Shown here one piece after another: positions 51,593 to 57,604 of a stretch of 64,000 nt of DNA. Under the pieces are notes generated by a model that saw nothing but the letters and a program-made list of their open reading frames with translations, was not told the DNA's origin and searched no databases. Within the stretch, counting starts at the first letter, position 1. Each line of letters opens with the position of its first letter. Source of the stretch: Hepsetus odoe (lineage: Eukaryota > Chordata > Actinopteri > Characiformes > Hepsetidae); the NCBI GenBank assembly GCA_017165825.1, contig CM029370.1:14594233-14658232 (forward strand), in the 5' to 3' direction. A program made the translations under genes and the position numbers.

Positions 51593-54500
51593 TGTCATCT
51601 GTCCCTCTGGGTGTCCCTCCCATAACACTCAAGTGCATTCTCTGTACACTGTAAAACACATTTGTATGGTTTCAGTATTTTAGCTGAACAGGTAGTCCAT
51701 TTGCTTTTTTTGGCATTTTGAATGTTGTGCAGAAATCCTGAGTGGACTGTTGTGATGGCACGTTCTTTAAACTGCCAGTATTTTTACTGTGGGAGTTATT
51801 ATTTAGATTTGCTTGGGATCCATATGGTTTATTATGGATTTTGATCTTTACATTTTGTAGTTTTTCTTTGTGTCTTCATCACCCATGCCCAGGGAAATTT
51901 TATTTATTTTTTTTCTTTTTACATATTTTGTGACCTTCATGTATTTTTCATGGTATTCACTTTTCTTCTACTTTTTTATATTTATTTATTAGGTATTTAA
52001 TATTGATTACTTAATACTTTTAACACTAGAAATTAAAAGTGGGCCTACACGGTTTCTCTCATCAGTATAATAAATATTAATAATAGAGTTGCCCCATTAA
52101 ATGTTTTTGGATGAGCTGGAGTACTGTTTGTGATCCAGACATAATGATCCAGCATCAGTAATTGTCCCTACTAATGTAGTGTCTAAACAGAATCAACCTT
52201 GTGTAAAGCCTACAATAAAGGACTACAATATAGCAGTAAAGGAGTCCAGTTTCCCTATTAATATCCTTAAAAAAAGTTGGAGAAGCAGATCTCTCTCTCT
52301 ACTCTCTCTCTTATCTCTCTTTTCTTTTTTATTCTCTCGTTCTGTCTCCCTTCAAGTTGATTTTTGACTTACATTAACTTACATTTCATAACCTGTACTG
52401 TTTAAGTGAAGTAAGTGTCTCCTAAATAGCTAATTGCCCTCTGGGACGCAAGGTTGCTTGGTGTGTAATAAGAAATACCTTAAAAAACAGAACATTTATC
52501 TTGAAAACAAAAGCACAGTAACAATTTGTGCCGCAATTATAAGACTGCGTTGTTAATTTCATGTGTTCTGATTTGCTACTAAATTGAATAATAGTAGAGA
52601 ACTGAAGTGAATAACATTGGTTATTTTGTTCAAGAGGTATCAGTTAGGGGGTGAGATTTATTAGACAGCAAGTAAACAGTCAGCTCCTGAAGTTAGAAGC
52701 AGGAAAAATAATCAAGCATAATGAACTTCAGAAACTTTGACAACATGTTTGTAACTAGATGATTGTGTTAGAGCATCTTCTAAACACCCATGCTTAGAAA
52801 GTGTGCAGTGGTTAATTCCTACTGGAAGTGGGTCAAAGAGGGAAATCTGGCAAGCCAGTGACAGGGTTGTGAGCACCCAAGGCTCATTTGAAAAAAGATC
52901 AAGCTTTTTATGATAGAAAGTTGTCAGAACACACACATACACACAGACAGAGCTTGCTGCGAATGGAGCTGCAAATCCACAGTCTACGAAGAGTGCCTGC
53001 ACCTACAATGAATATGTCAACATCAAACTTTGATCTTAGAGCAATGGAAGAAGGTGGTCTGGTCTGATAAATCACTTTTTCTTTTTACAGTGACAGCCAG
53101 TCATATGGGTCTCACTTAAATTAACATACATACTGCCAGGACCAACGTGTTCTAGCAGAACGTTGCCAAGAGATTTCTTGGCAAGATATTTGAGATGTGT
53201 GGCTTATTCAAATATTGTTGCAGACCAAGTCAACACCTTAATGGCACTTGTATTAACTTAAGTTAGTTAATTAGAACATTGGGTAAATTAGGATTGTGGG
53301 TTCAAATCCCTTACCAGTAGGTTGCCTGGAGATACCCTTGAGCAAGGTATCATTCTCATCACTGCTTCAATAGCTGCCCCCTGCTGAACATGTGTGAGAG
53401 TATGGGTAAAACGCAGAGGTTTCATTTGTCACTGTGCGCTGTGCCATGGTTCACACGGACCAGAATGGTCACTTTCACTTTCATTCATTAATGGCAATAG
53501 CCTCTTTCAGTAGGATAATGCACTCATCCATTCTGCATTGTTAAGGACTGGACTGTGGAACATGTCAAAGAACTTAGGTAGCCCACATCCCCACATCTCC
53601 AATGTGATTTTAACAATGTTTACATTTTTACAACAAAGTGACACTATTTTCAATAAGGAAACATCTGAACAGTGTGTGTGGATGTGTGTGCAGTGACGAG
53701 GAGTGTGTGCGGCACAGGGATCATAGTGATCGGGAGAGAGAAAGACATCGAGATCGTGCTGCTGATGCTGAAGAGAGAGATGACCGATACAGAGAGAGAA
53801 GGCACAGGGACCATAATAAATCCTCACGCAGGTGTAAACACACATTCGCAATTCATTTCTTCATAAAGATGCAAAAACTTGCCCATAAATGTTATTAGTT
53901 AAAGAGCATGTCTGTTAAATGCACTGCCATTCAAAAGTTTGGTGACGCCTGATTCGTTTTCTTCATTTGGTCTGCAATAATGTAACACATTAGTATATTA
54001 TTTAATGCTTTAAAATGTTTTTTTTTTTTTTTGTATCGCAAAGCCAGTAACATTAAAAGATCATCTGATAAAAGGCACAGAGTTATCCTCCCCACAGATT
54101 CGCCTAATCTCACAGGGCTTGTAATGGCACATCTGGGGACAGCTGGTTAAAATTTGCAGCAAAATTTGCCACTAACCAGATGGATTCCCCTACTCCCTGC
54201 TCTTTTTATAAGAACAATCTGTAGCACAAGCAAAACAAGTTAGCTTGCAAAATGATTTTGTTCGCCCTCATGTATTCTTCAGAATAAATGCTTCAGGCAC
54301 AAGGTTTAATTAAGTTTCGAAAGATGTGTATTTAATGCACACGATCCATTTCATTAAACCAGTTCAAATACTGTCAAATAAACTAAAGAGCAGAGTTTTC
54401 TCTTGGTTCTTTCCCTAAGCAAATTAATATAAAATTTGTCAAATTGTAAGTTTCTCAAGCTTTGGAAACAAAAGGCACAATGTAGCCTCCTTTTAGCCGT

Positions 54501-55632
54501 TCTGCCTTCACAAAGCATTTGATTGATTTAAAAGCTCCAACATTTAGCTCCAAGCTTCTCACGTTTATCCACAGGCATACTCGTTATTAAATCATGCCTG
54601 CCCCTGCGAGCCGACTTTCCCCTGATGACCTTCTATACTACTTTATAATACTTTCAGCTGTTTACACCACATTTATACCAGTCAAATGATTAGTCAATAT
54701 GGACAGTAGTCCATATTAGTAGACACGTTGATGCTGAGAACAAGTTTATTGATCTTTTGCTGGTGTAATCTTAATGGTGCCTTTTTCCACAACAAGATGG
54801 GACATCCTCCAGTTTTTTTTATGAGTGTAAAATTCATCATCAGCTCAGTATCCGTTTAGTTTAATTACTTAGAAATCTAAAATTGTACATCAAAGTAAAC
54901 TTTTTAGATCTTGTCCATCGAGGGCTCCCAGTACATTGATGCCCTCTGTAGTCAGTTCCTTCACTCCCACAGTCAGAAAAGCTCCTGTTGTAAAATACAG
55001 CTTTGAAATAGCTATTCTGTGTCAGATATGGAGGAAATATTTCCAACACACTGTAGTGTATAATTTCTGTTCATTTCCTGAGAAACAATTAGACCTAAAG
55101 TGTAAAATGTGGCAAGTTACAAATAGTTTTTTCAATTGATATTTTTATTAAACTTAACAACATGTAGTTAAGGGGAGGTGGTTGTCTAGTGGTAGGGTAC
55201 TTGCTACGGACCTATGTATCAAGAGGTCCCAGGTTCAAGTCCCACCTCTGTCACTACCACCACTGGGACCCTGAGCAAGACCCTTAACCCTGAGTTGCTC
55301 CAGGGGGACTGTCCCTGTAATTAGGACATGGAAGTCGCTCTGGATAAGGGCGTCTGCTAAATGCCGTAAATGTACAGTTGTAGAAATTATACATTCAAAC
55401 GTGGAGACAATATACACAGTGCATGTTATGATTTCCCCCGTTTATTTTCTCCGGCACTTACTCTGCCTCCATCTTTCCCTCTCTCAGCAGCTACAGTAGA
55501 AGACACGGTAGTGATGATGGAGAGAGCCACAGAAGACACAGGCATAAACGCTCTAGACACAGCAGAGAAAGCAAAGAGCACAGCGAAGAGCGCGCTGCTG
55601 AGCATGAGAACCAATCCGAGGCCACAGAATGA
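17025..55632 (+). CDS. fip1l1: fip1l1, pre-mRNA 3'-end processing factor FIP1 (whole spliced gene)
   Basis: Sixteen coding exons join in frame to 1455 nt, 484 residues plus stop: 17025-17091, 19177-19231, 22140-22185, 22270-22358, 22505-22554, 22859-22966, 23330-23457, 23568-23608, 26100-26199, 26318-26459, 36143-36169, 39461-39518, 46570-46622, 49001-49211, 53694-53831, 55491-55632. The family subunit of CPSF binds CPSF30 and poly(A) polymerase and contacts U-rich RNA during cleavage and polyadenylation in the nucleus. Domains in order: acidic N-terminus (about 1-85), central Fip1 motif (about 141-166), proline-rich part (about 247-330), Arg/Glu/Asp-rich tail (about 355-470). Human isoforms have 520-594 residues; the present model lacks counterparts of human middle exons. 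An alternative last acceptor adds one Ser, and a candidate cassette exon at 39627 would add 30 residues. Every junction keeps phase, which makes the model strong apart from small or skipped exons. Confidence 0.92.
18112..18165 (-). repeat. Interspersed repeat end (AAATAAAACTTGAC type)
   Basis: In reverse it reads GTAAATAAAACTTGACCTGAC, like the end of the repeat at 37060-37234. The rest of the element is not recognisable. Confidence 0.4.
18550..18880 (-). mobile_element. LINE fragment, reverse transcriptase C-terminal region
   Basis: The minus strand holds an open frame of 106 codons whose words resemble the C-terminal part of L2/CR1-type LINE polyproteins: LDSWLPLKFHIGYKILLLTY, KALYSLAPEYLSELI, and GRRAFSFLALHLLNSLPATV. 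There are no catalytic motifs, so this is a 3' remnant rather than an active gene. The exact clade is uncertain. Confidence 0.7.
19177..19231 (+). CDS. fip1l1: fip1l1 coding exon 2
   Basis: An acidic exon (DNDEEDANPIDDDDTEVF). The acceptor is TTTCTCATAG and the donor CAG/GTAGGT, and it enters in phase 1 and leaves in phase 2. Composition rather than sequence identity supports it, as the FIP1 N-terminus is fast evolving. Confidence 0.8.
19497..19741 (-). repeat. SINE family B, full length
   Basis: In reverse it runs from a GGGCAGCGGTGGGCTAGTGG head through GGTTCAAATCCCAGG-like box sequence and CCCTTGAGCACGG to a GTGGTTTACC part and a TCACTTTCACTT end. This is the same order as the copy at 36320. 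Confidence 0.85.
20518..21570 (-). mobile_element. RTE-like LINE, broken copy
   Basis: The minus strand encodes, in separate frames, recognisable pieces of the element seen at 61371: GIKLVSHSMKLWERVVEARL (21245-21484) and MFADDIVICNKS followed by EILERWRYALERRGMK (20876-21070). The intact FADD box is the reverse transcriptase active site. The left end, in reverse, carries CAATCCCTAATGGGAG, close to the family 3' end. Frame breaks and deletions make it inactive. The right boundary is approximate. Confidence 0.85.
22140..22185 (+). CDS. fip1l1: fip1l1 coding exon 3
   Basis: Small exon between TTTTCCCAG and CAG/GTGTGT, encoding SALVGDVEGVNGVVSQ. It is needed to keep phase between exons 2 and 4 and resembles the poorly conserved spacer of the family. 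Confidence 0.75.
22270..22358 (+). CDS. fip1l1: fip1l1 coding exon 4
   Basis: Encodes GGVAESASDSDDDAVCVTIG followed by DIKTGNRQN. The acidic run followed by VTIGDIKTG is a hallmark of vertebrate FIP1L1 and lies in the part linked to poly(A) polymerase binding. The donor AAT/GTGAGT is strong. Confidence 0.93.
22505..22554 (+). CDS. fip1l1: fip1l1 coding exon 5
   Basis: Encodes TPVSLNIKASGRTSVS, matching the human APVNLNIKTGGR block. A TG run (22462-22490) sits just before the TTCCTGTAG acceptor. The donor is CAG/GTAATA. Confidence 0.92.
22859..22966 (+). CDS. fip1l1: fip1l1 coding exon 6
   Basis: Encodes GMKVSEIALEAGDSVSGTPV and ends with EEKPWRKP, the conserved residues leading into the Fip1 motif. 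The acceptor is CTCCTCAG. The donor GTGTGTGT is itself the start of a GT run (22967-22981). Confidence 0.93.
23330..23457 (+). CDS. fip1l1: fip1l1 coding exon 7, Fip1 motif
   Basis: Holds the signature of the family, DLSDYFNYGFNEDTWKAYC, followed by a basic KQRRLRLSLEV helix (about residues 141-166). In known complexes this segment binds the zinc fingers of CPSF30. The acceptor is GTGTCCAG after 14 TG units. The donor ATG/GTACAC was chosen because a nearer GT at 23447 would lead into a stop. Confidence 0.95.
23568..23608 (+). CDS. fip1l1: fip1l1 coding exon 8 (small, weakly conserved)
   Basis: 41 nt encoding MNRDFSLKSDYSF plus two bases. The TTTCTTTAG acceptor and CAG/GTATGC donor are good, and the phases (0 in, 2 out) fit both neighbours. 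I recognise no human counterpart, so it may be alternative or replace mammalian exons. Confidence 0.65.
23609..26099 (+). other. fip1l1: fip1l1 intron 8
   Basis: AT-rich, with a small GT run at its 3' end. In human the exons for VQQGRTGN and neighbouring blocks would be expected in this interval. I looked for them and saw no convincing match. No repeat family is recognised in the middle part. Confidence 0.7.
26100..26199 (+). CDS. fip1l1: fip1l1 coding exon 9
   Basis: Encodes KSNSSISVTGGQTGTISRVE then GRRRHDADGNSTE. The GQTxTISRVEGRRR block is strongly conserved in FIP1L1. The acceptor is GGTTGCAG and the donor GAG/GTGGGG. TG-rich runs lie on both sides. Confidence 0.93.
26318..26459 (+). 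CDS. fip1l1: fip1l1 coding exon 10, proline-rich
   Basis: Begins VQPSSEQSSDAELQSSK and turns into a proline-rich stretch (FFLPNIPPPPFPPL, then TPPLIPPPP), as in human (PPFFPPG, APPLIPPP). The acceptor is CTCTTGCAG and the donor CCAC/GTAAGT, leaving in phase 1. Confidence 0.92.
27622..28182. mobile_element. Near-palindromic non-autonomous DNA element, copy 1
   Basis: The ends are inverted copies of each other: GTGCAAAAGTTTTAGGCAGG at the left and CCTGCCTAAAACTTTTGC at the right. The inversion continues inward over about 200 bp per arm (for example CTAGGTACACTTGCAC and GTGCAAGTGTACCTAG), leaving a central unpaired part of roughly 100 bp. This is the structure of a foldback or MITE-like element. 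A second copy lies at 43979 in the same orientation. It carries no open frame. Confidence 0.85.
28563..28765 (+). repeat. SINE family A, full length
   Basis: Head GGGTGGTGGCGATCTAGTGG, box-like GGTTTGAATCCCACC, then CCTGAGCAAGACCCTTAACC, and a tail with GTCGCTCTGGATAAGAG and TAAATGCCG. It is one of the best preserved copies. Confidence 0.88.
30981..31043. repeat. (GT)n microsatellite
   Basis: About 31 GT units with one GA interruption, in fip1l1 intron 10. Confidence 0.95.
33944..34148 (+). repeat. SINE family B, 5' truncated
   Basis: TTGAGCAAGGTACAGTCCCC, AACACTGCTC, GGCTGCCCCCTGCT, GGTTAAATG and a run of TTCACTTTGCTT. The order is that of family B without the head. Confidence 0.7.
35289..35345. 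repeat. (TA)n microsatellite
   Basis: About 27 TA units, followed by TATG/TGTG variants to 35360. Confidence 0.95.
36143..36169 (+). CDS. fip1l1: fip1l1 coding exon 11 (27 nt)
   Basis: Micro-exon encoding PPMNVPPP between split codons. A GT run of 15 units (36091-36120) precedes the TCTTATCACAG acceptor, and the donor is CTG/GTAAGC. It sits in the proline-rich region and could be skipped without a frame shift. Confidence 0.85.
36320..36577 (+). repeat. SINE family B, full length, inside the Tc1 element
   Basis: Head GGGCCTAGTGGTTAGGGAG, box GTGGGTTCGATTCCCACCC, CCCTTGAGCAAGGTACCG, GCTGCCCACTGCTGCACGG, GGTTAAACGCAGAGG, and repeated CACTTT at the end. This is the reference copy for family B in this window. 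Confidence 0.9.
37056..37234 (+). repeat. Interspersed repeat ending in AATAAAACTGACTTGA
   Basis: GGATGGGTTCCTCCCAAAG, GGTTTTTCCTTGCC, TGTAAAGCTGC, GCGACAACAACAGTTGTAG and TATCAATAAAACTGACTTGA are words of a very common fish repeat whose 3' end carries an internal AATAAA. It splits the Tc1 element. The class is not certain. Confidence 0.6.
37440..39198 (-). mobile_element. RTE-like LINE inserted in the Tc1 element, with target site duplication
   Basis: The 13-bp target site TACACTGCCACAG flanks it at 37427-37439 and 39199-39211. In reverse the right end reads CCACTAGGGAAGC, like the start of the copy at 61371. It continues with GGTCGAGGCCCAGGTTAA and ends at the left with GGTGACCCCTAA, the family 3' end. 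Inside, minus-strand pieces such as AAMKRMQNGMALGPDYIPVE (38597-38806) and GLPWFGHVKRRDEE (37447-37680) are reverse transcriptase and C-terminal remnants. At about 1.57 kb without the nested SINE, it is internally deleted and broken. Confidence 0.85.
38273..38460 (-). repeat. SINE family A inside the RTE LINE
   Basis: In reverse it shows the head GGGTGGTGGTGGTCTAGTGG, CCTGAGCAAAACCCTTAACC and the tail with GGATGAGAGCATCAGCTG and GAATGCCATAAATG. RTE sequence continues on both sides. Confidence 0.85.
39461..39518 (+). CDS. fip1l1: fip1l1 coding exon 12
   Basis: Encodes FPVPAGIRSPPPIITALD between split codons, aligning with human PPPSLIPTIES. The acceptor is GTGAATTCAG after a short GT run and the donor CAG/GTAAGT. 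Confidence 0.88.
39582..39617. repeat. (TG)n microsatellite
   Basis: About 18 TG units, directly upstream of the candidate cassette exon at 39627. Confidence 0.95.
39627..39716 (+). CDS. fip1l1: Candidate cassette exon of fip1l1, SR-like
   Basis: A 90-nt segment after GAGATCAG that enters in phase 1-compatible position (one base completes the exon 12 codon) and leaves with AG before GCAAGA, a GC-type donor, in the phase required by exon 13. The frame reads RRERRHSRDSEREYSHSPHN, flanked by YRS and RSSHR. This resembles the Arg/Ser/Glu-rich tail encoded by exons 14-16, yet it sits in the proline-rich region. No human counterpart is known to me. It could also be a chance frame at the edge of the GAGACAGA tract that follows. 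Confidence 0.35.
39717..40140. repeat. GAGACAGA-rich purine tract
   Basis: About 420 bp of imperfect GAGACAGA, GAAAGAGA and AAGGAGAG units. Frames through it give Arg/Glu-rich or Ser/Leu-rich runs by composition. Confidence 0.85.
42206..42224. repeat. Poly-T run
   Basis: About 20 T residues after TGTGTGTTTTTG. It could be the reverse of an old poly(A) tail, but no element is recognised beside it. Confidence 0.8.
43979..44531. mobile_element. Near-palindromic non-autonomous DNA element, copy 2
   Basis: Same structure, length and orientation as the copy at 27622, with the ends GTGCAAAAGTTTTAGGCAGG and CCTGCCTAAAACCTTTGC. The two copies differ by scattered single bases and small gaps only, which suggests a recent common source. 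A GT/TA microsatellite abuts the right end. Confidence 0.85.
44531..44607. repeat. (GT)n-(TA)n compound microsatellite
   Basis: About 13 GT units with interruptions, then about 20 TA units, beginning exactly at the end of the hairpin element. Confidence 0.95.
45834..45855. repeat. (CA)n microsatellite
   Basis: About 11 CA units. A second CA run lies at 45980-46005. Confidence 0.9.
46570..46622 (+). CDS. fip1l1: fip1l1 coding exon 13
   Basis: Encodes GRSGGSCHSAPLYPFPP between split codons, corresponding to human GHSSGYDSRSARAFPYG. The acceptor is TAATTGCAG and the donor CAG/GTATGT. Confidence 0.88.
46707..47070 (+). mobile_element. Tc1-like transposon, 5' half
   Basis: Words in the family order: CCACTGACCGGTGAAGT, ATAATGCCACCTGTCAA, GATCCCACAGAAGAGCTACT, GATAGAAAGGTGTCAGAAC, TGGGGCTGCGTAG. 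It is degenerate, without an open frame, and begins 85 bp after fip1l1 exon 13. Confidence 0.75.
47676..47714. repeat. (CA)n microsatellite
   Basis: About 20 CA units in fip1l1 intron 13. Confidence 0.95.
48301..48500 (+). repeat. Interspersed repeat, family C
   Basis: GGGTGGCATGGTGG, CCTCACAGCAAGAAGGTCC, TTCTTTCTATGTGGAG and CACCATGTCTGTGTTGG, the same order as the copy at 1836, with a better preserved head. Confidence 0.75.
49001..49211 (+). CDS. fip1l1: fip1l1 coding exon 14, start of the Arg-rich tail
   Basis: Begins VYPPPVLGRTASWPGMLDSA then KAWKYYS, matching human APSWPSLVDTSKQWDYYAR. It continues as an alternating Arg-Glu/Arg-Asp run and ends with EREHTPSFHSRS (human ERDHSPTPSVFNS). 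In the family this tail binds U-rich RNA. The acceptor is CTTGTCCAG and the donor CAG/GTGAGT. Confidence 0.95.
49333..49565 (-). repeat. SINE family B, nearly full length
   Basis: In reverse: head GGGGCAGTGGTGGCCTAGTG, a GGTTCGATTCCC-like box, CCCTTGAGCAAGGTACCG, CTGCTCCCCAGGTGCTGG, GGTGAAACGCAGAGG. The order is as in the copy at 36320. Confidence 0.85.
49879..49913. repeat. (GA)n microsatellite
   Basis: About 17 GA units. More GA-rich sequence follows at 50215-50250. Confidence 0.9.
50570..50880. repeat. 30-bp-type tandem repeat
   Basis: Units such as ACACACATTCCAGCCTGAG with TCAGTGAGGAC repeat about ten times. The best units are 30 bp apart near 50600-50660, and later units vary in length with ACATGTTTCTGCTTGAG variants. 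A minus-strand frame over it (VCVLTDSGWN-like) reflects the repeat, not a gene. Confidence 0.85.
50958..50987. repeat. Poly-T run
   Basis: About 29 T residues in fip1l1 intron 14. No element is recognised beside it. Confidence 0.85.
52595..53610 (+). mobile_element. Tc1-like transposon, degenerate, interrupted by a SINE
   Basis: From GTGAATAACATTGGTTATTT through GCACCCAAGGCTCATTTG, AATGGAAGAAGGTGGTCTGG and TTGTTGCAGACCAAGTCAAC to CCTCTTTCAGTAGGATAATG the order is that of the Tc1 family at 36236. Positions 53288-53488 are a family B SINE. The transposase frame is destroyed. The end lies about 85 bp before fip1l1 exon 15. Confidence 0.8.
53288..53488 (+). repeat. SINE family B inside the Tc1 element
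   Basis: GGGTTCAAATCCCTTACC, CCCTTGAGCAAGGTATC, TAGCTGCCCCCTGCTG, GGTAAAACGCAGAGG, then CACTTTCACTTTCATT. The first part of the head is missing or decayed. Confidence 0.8.
53694..53831 (+). CDS. fip1l1: fip1l1 coding exon 15, Arg-rich tail
   Basis: Encodes SDEECVRHRDHSDRERERHR, then a YRERRHRDHNKSSR end, aligned with human SDEERYRYREY and RHRERRHREKEETRHKSSR. The acceptor GTGTGTGCAG is part of a GT-rich run and the donor is CAG/GTGTAA. Confidence 0.92.
53832..55487 (+). other. fip1l1: fip1l1 intron 15
   Basis: AT-rich, with a SINE A at 55171-55372 and a T run near 54018. No other element or exon is recognised. Confidence 0.8.
55171..55372 (+). repeat. SINE family A, full length
   Basis: Head GGGGAGGTGGTTGTCTAGTG, CCCAGGTTCAAGTCCCACC, CCTGAGCAAGACCCTTAACC, and a tail with GTCGCTCTGGATAAGGGCG and GCTAAATGCCGTAAATG. 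It lies 115 bp before the last fip1l1 exon. Confidence 0.88.
55491..55632 (+). CDS. fip1l1: fip1l1 coding exon 16, last exon
   Basis: Encodes YSRRHGSDDGESHRRHRHKR, then an acidic end finishing SEATE and TGA. It matches human [20 protein letters not shown]. The acceptor region reads CTCTCAGCAG, two AG in tandem, so exon starts at 55488 or 55491 are both in frame and differ by one Ser. Confidence 0.94.
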
Positions 55633-56060
55633 ACCCCCTGGCCAGTAGAAATGAGGCTTTTGTGCTGACTACCAGCACCAACAGACTAAAATGTATTCAC
55701 TCTTAAGCCTGATCGCCTCGCAATGGGAGGCTATTGGACCCTCTTTAGGGTCAGTGAGCCACTTTGTTAGTAGAGCTAGTCTACTGGTTTGATTTGTTAT
55801 CTTATTTATAACTAATGAATGAACAAAAGAGTACAGTCATTTTAATTTAAGTTTATTTAAAAACATTTAAGATGATTTGAATATTTTGATTGTTAAAGGA
55901 GAAATAAGAGTGCTATTTTTGTTGTGCCAAACTGTTCATTTTTTGGAGGTAGGAAAACAATATAAATAATTACATAAAGCAGAATTGCGAGTGTGGTCAT
56001 TTGTTTAGGGCCATTATAGTGGATCAGTAGCTGCAGTCATATTGATAGTGCCTGTCATGT

Positions 56061-56091
<31 letters not shown>

Positions 56092-57468
56092 CCCCCCCCT
56101 CTCACACAGACCCACACAACAGTGTGAAAGCTCTCAATCTGGCACAAAACTCCTTGTAGAATATTTTTATTGATTATTTATCCAAATGTATCATTAGATA
56201 CAGTATACTTCACAAGCCAAAAGCCTGAGACACTGGACCACATAGCTTCCCACCAACAATGTCCGTACATACACACTCTTGCCTGCACACACACGCGCGC
56301 ACACACAAACACACAAAAAAAAAACAAAAAAAAAAACTTCTCTCCCACACTCCAATCCCTCAGTTCATGTCTCAGAGTAGCAAAATCAGCAAGGCCGCCA
56401 AAATCTCATTGTTATAAGCATAGATATCTTTTTCTAAAGAGCATATGAACAATATTTATTTTAGTCGACTTCCATAAGGTTTTTTTTTTTTTCCTTAATA
56501 ATCACTCAAGATTTTATTTTCTTTTTTTTTCTTTTTTCTTTTTCTTTGCAACAGCGTCTGAAACATACCAACACAGACGAATAAAGAACTACTTGGCAAA
56601 CGGGTCTCCATGCCAACAGCCGGAGAGAATGCACCAATGTCAGAAACGAAGAAAGCAAAGCCAATATTCAAAAGGCCATAGAAACGGACAGAAGTAAACA
56701 AAAGAACAAAAGAAGTGGTCGTCATTGTACAAGTGCTTGAATTCATCGCAGTTTTTTTTTTCTCTCCTCCAAACACCAACATTAACAGTAAAGAAATGTG
56801 CGTCCACTTATATGCATGTTCTAACTAACGGAGCTGTGTCCCCTTCCCAACCCAGTATTACTCAGAATTACCACGTTTCCCAGGATCCTCTCATCTGGAG
56901 TGTTAGTCCAAACATTTCTTGCACAGTGCCCATAGAGGAGTGTTTATGTACACTTTCACATGTATCTTCAGATACACTCATTGTAATGTGCAATGAAATC
57001 TCTTGGTGCGTCCCTATTAGGCCCTCGACCTACAACTGACAACCAGTTTAGGCGTCAGCATCAGTTGCTTCCTGTGCCTAATTTGCAAGGGCCGGGTTTG
57101 CATCGTTAGTCCAGTCCATCCAGCAGAAACCTTCGCCACATAGGCTTCAAGCATGAAAGATCTACCGAACTGCTTTTTTTGTATCATCCCTCTCAGAGCC
57201 ATGTCCATTCAACTTAAAGGCTGGCTTAAGACGAGGCCCTTCCAAAGCCCCGCCTTTTTGAGCAGGAGTCCGTGTAAGCCCCTCCCGCCTGGGCGAGGCC
57301 AAAGCTTCTTGGCCCCACTATTCAAAGTTGGGACGGTCCATTTTATATGACCTGCCTATTAAGGAAGTCCATGTCTAAAGCCCTGTTTTCTGTAGACAGT
57401 GGCTATTTTTTAGCCCCACCCTCCAGTTTAGGGTCAATGCTATAAGCCCCTCCCTTTGCAGTGTGGAC
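55633..57468. other. Converging 3' untranslated and intergenic region of fip1l1 and lnx1
   Basis: 1836 bp lie between the two stop codons. On the plus strand I see no AATAAA or ATTAAA within 500 bp of the fip1l1 stop; only variants such as AATATA at 55959 and CATAAA at 55973 are present. On the minus strand AATAAA occurs at 56513-56518, 56455-56460 and 56166-56171, any of which could end lnx1. A poly-T and poly-C run lies at 56060-56098, with a CA-rich piece near 56280. Confidence 0.65.
56060..56098. repeat. Poly-T then poly-C run
   Basis: About 31 T followed by about 8 C, in the interval between the two 3' ends. Confidence 0.9.
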
Positions 57469-57604
57469 CTATAGCAGGCTGCCAGGCCAGGAAACGATGG
57501 TGAGGGTAATACGCCCCCTCAGTTCCTTCAGCAGGCGGACCAGAGCCGTGTGGGTCATTCCCCAGGTGCTCTTTCCGTTCACCTCCAGCAAAATATCTCC
57601 ACAG
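57469..57604 (-). CDS. lnx1: lnx1 last coding exon, end of PDZ4
   Basis: Encodes CGDILLEVNGKSTWGMTHTA, then LVRLLKELRGRITLTIVSWP and GSLL, then TAG. The acceptor in minus sense is CTGTCTAG. The first base completes an Arg codon split with the previous exon. Confidence 0.95.

Larger units (their letters stand above)
49212..53693 (+). other. fip1l1: fip1l1 intron 14
   Basis: Contains a SINE B (49333-49565), a GA run (49879-49913), a 30-bp tandem repeat (50570-50880), a poly-T run (50958-50987), a CA run (51571-51591) and a Tc1 element with a SINE (52595-53610). 51600-52590 shows nothing recognisable. Confidence 0.8.
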
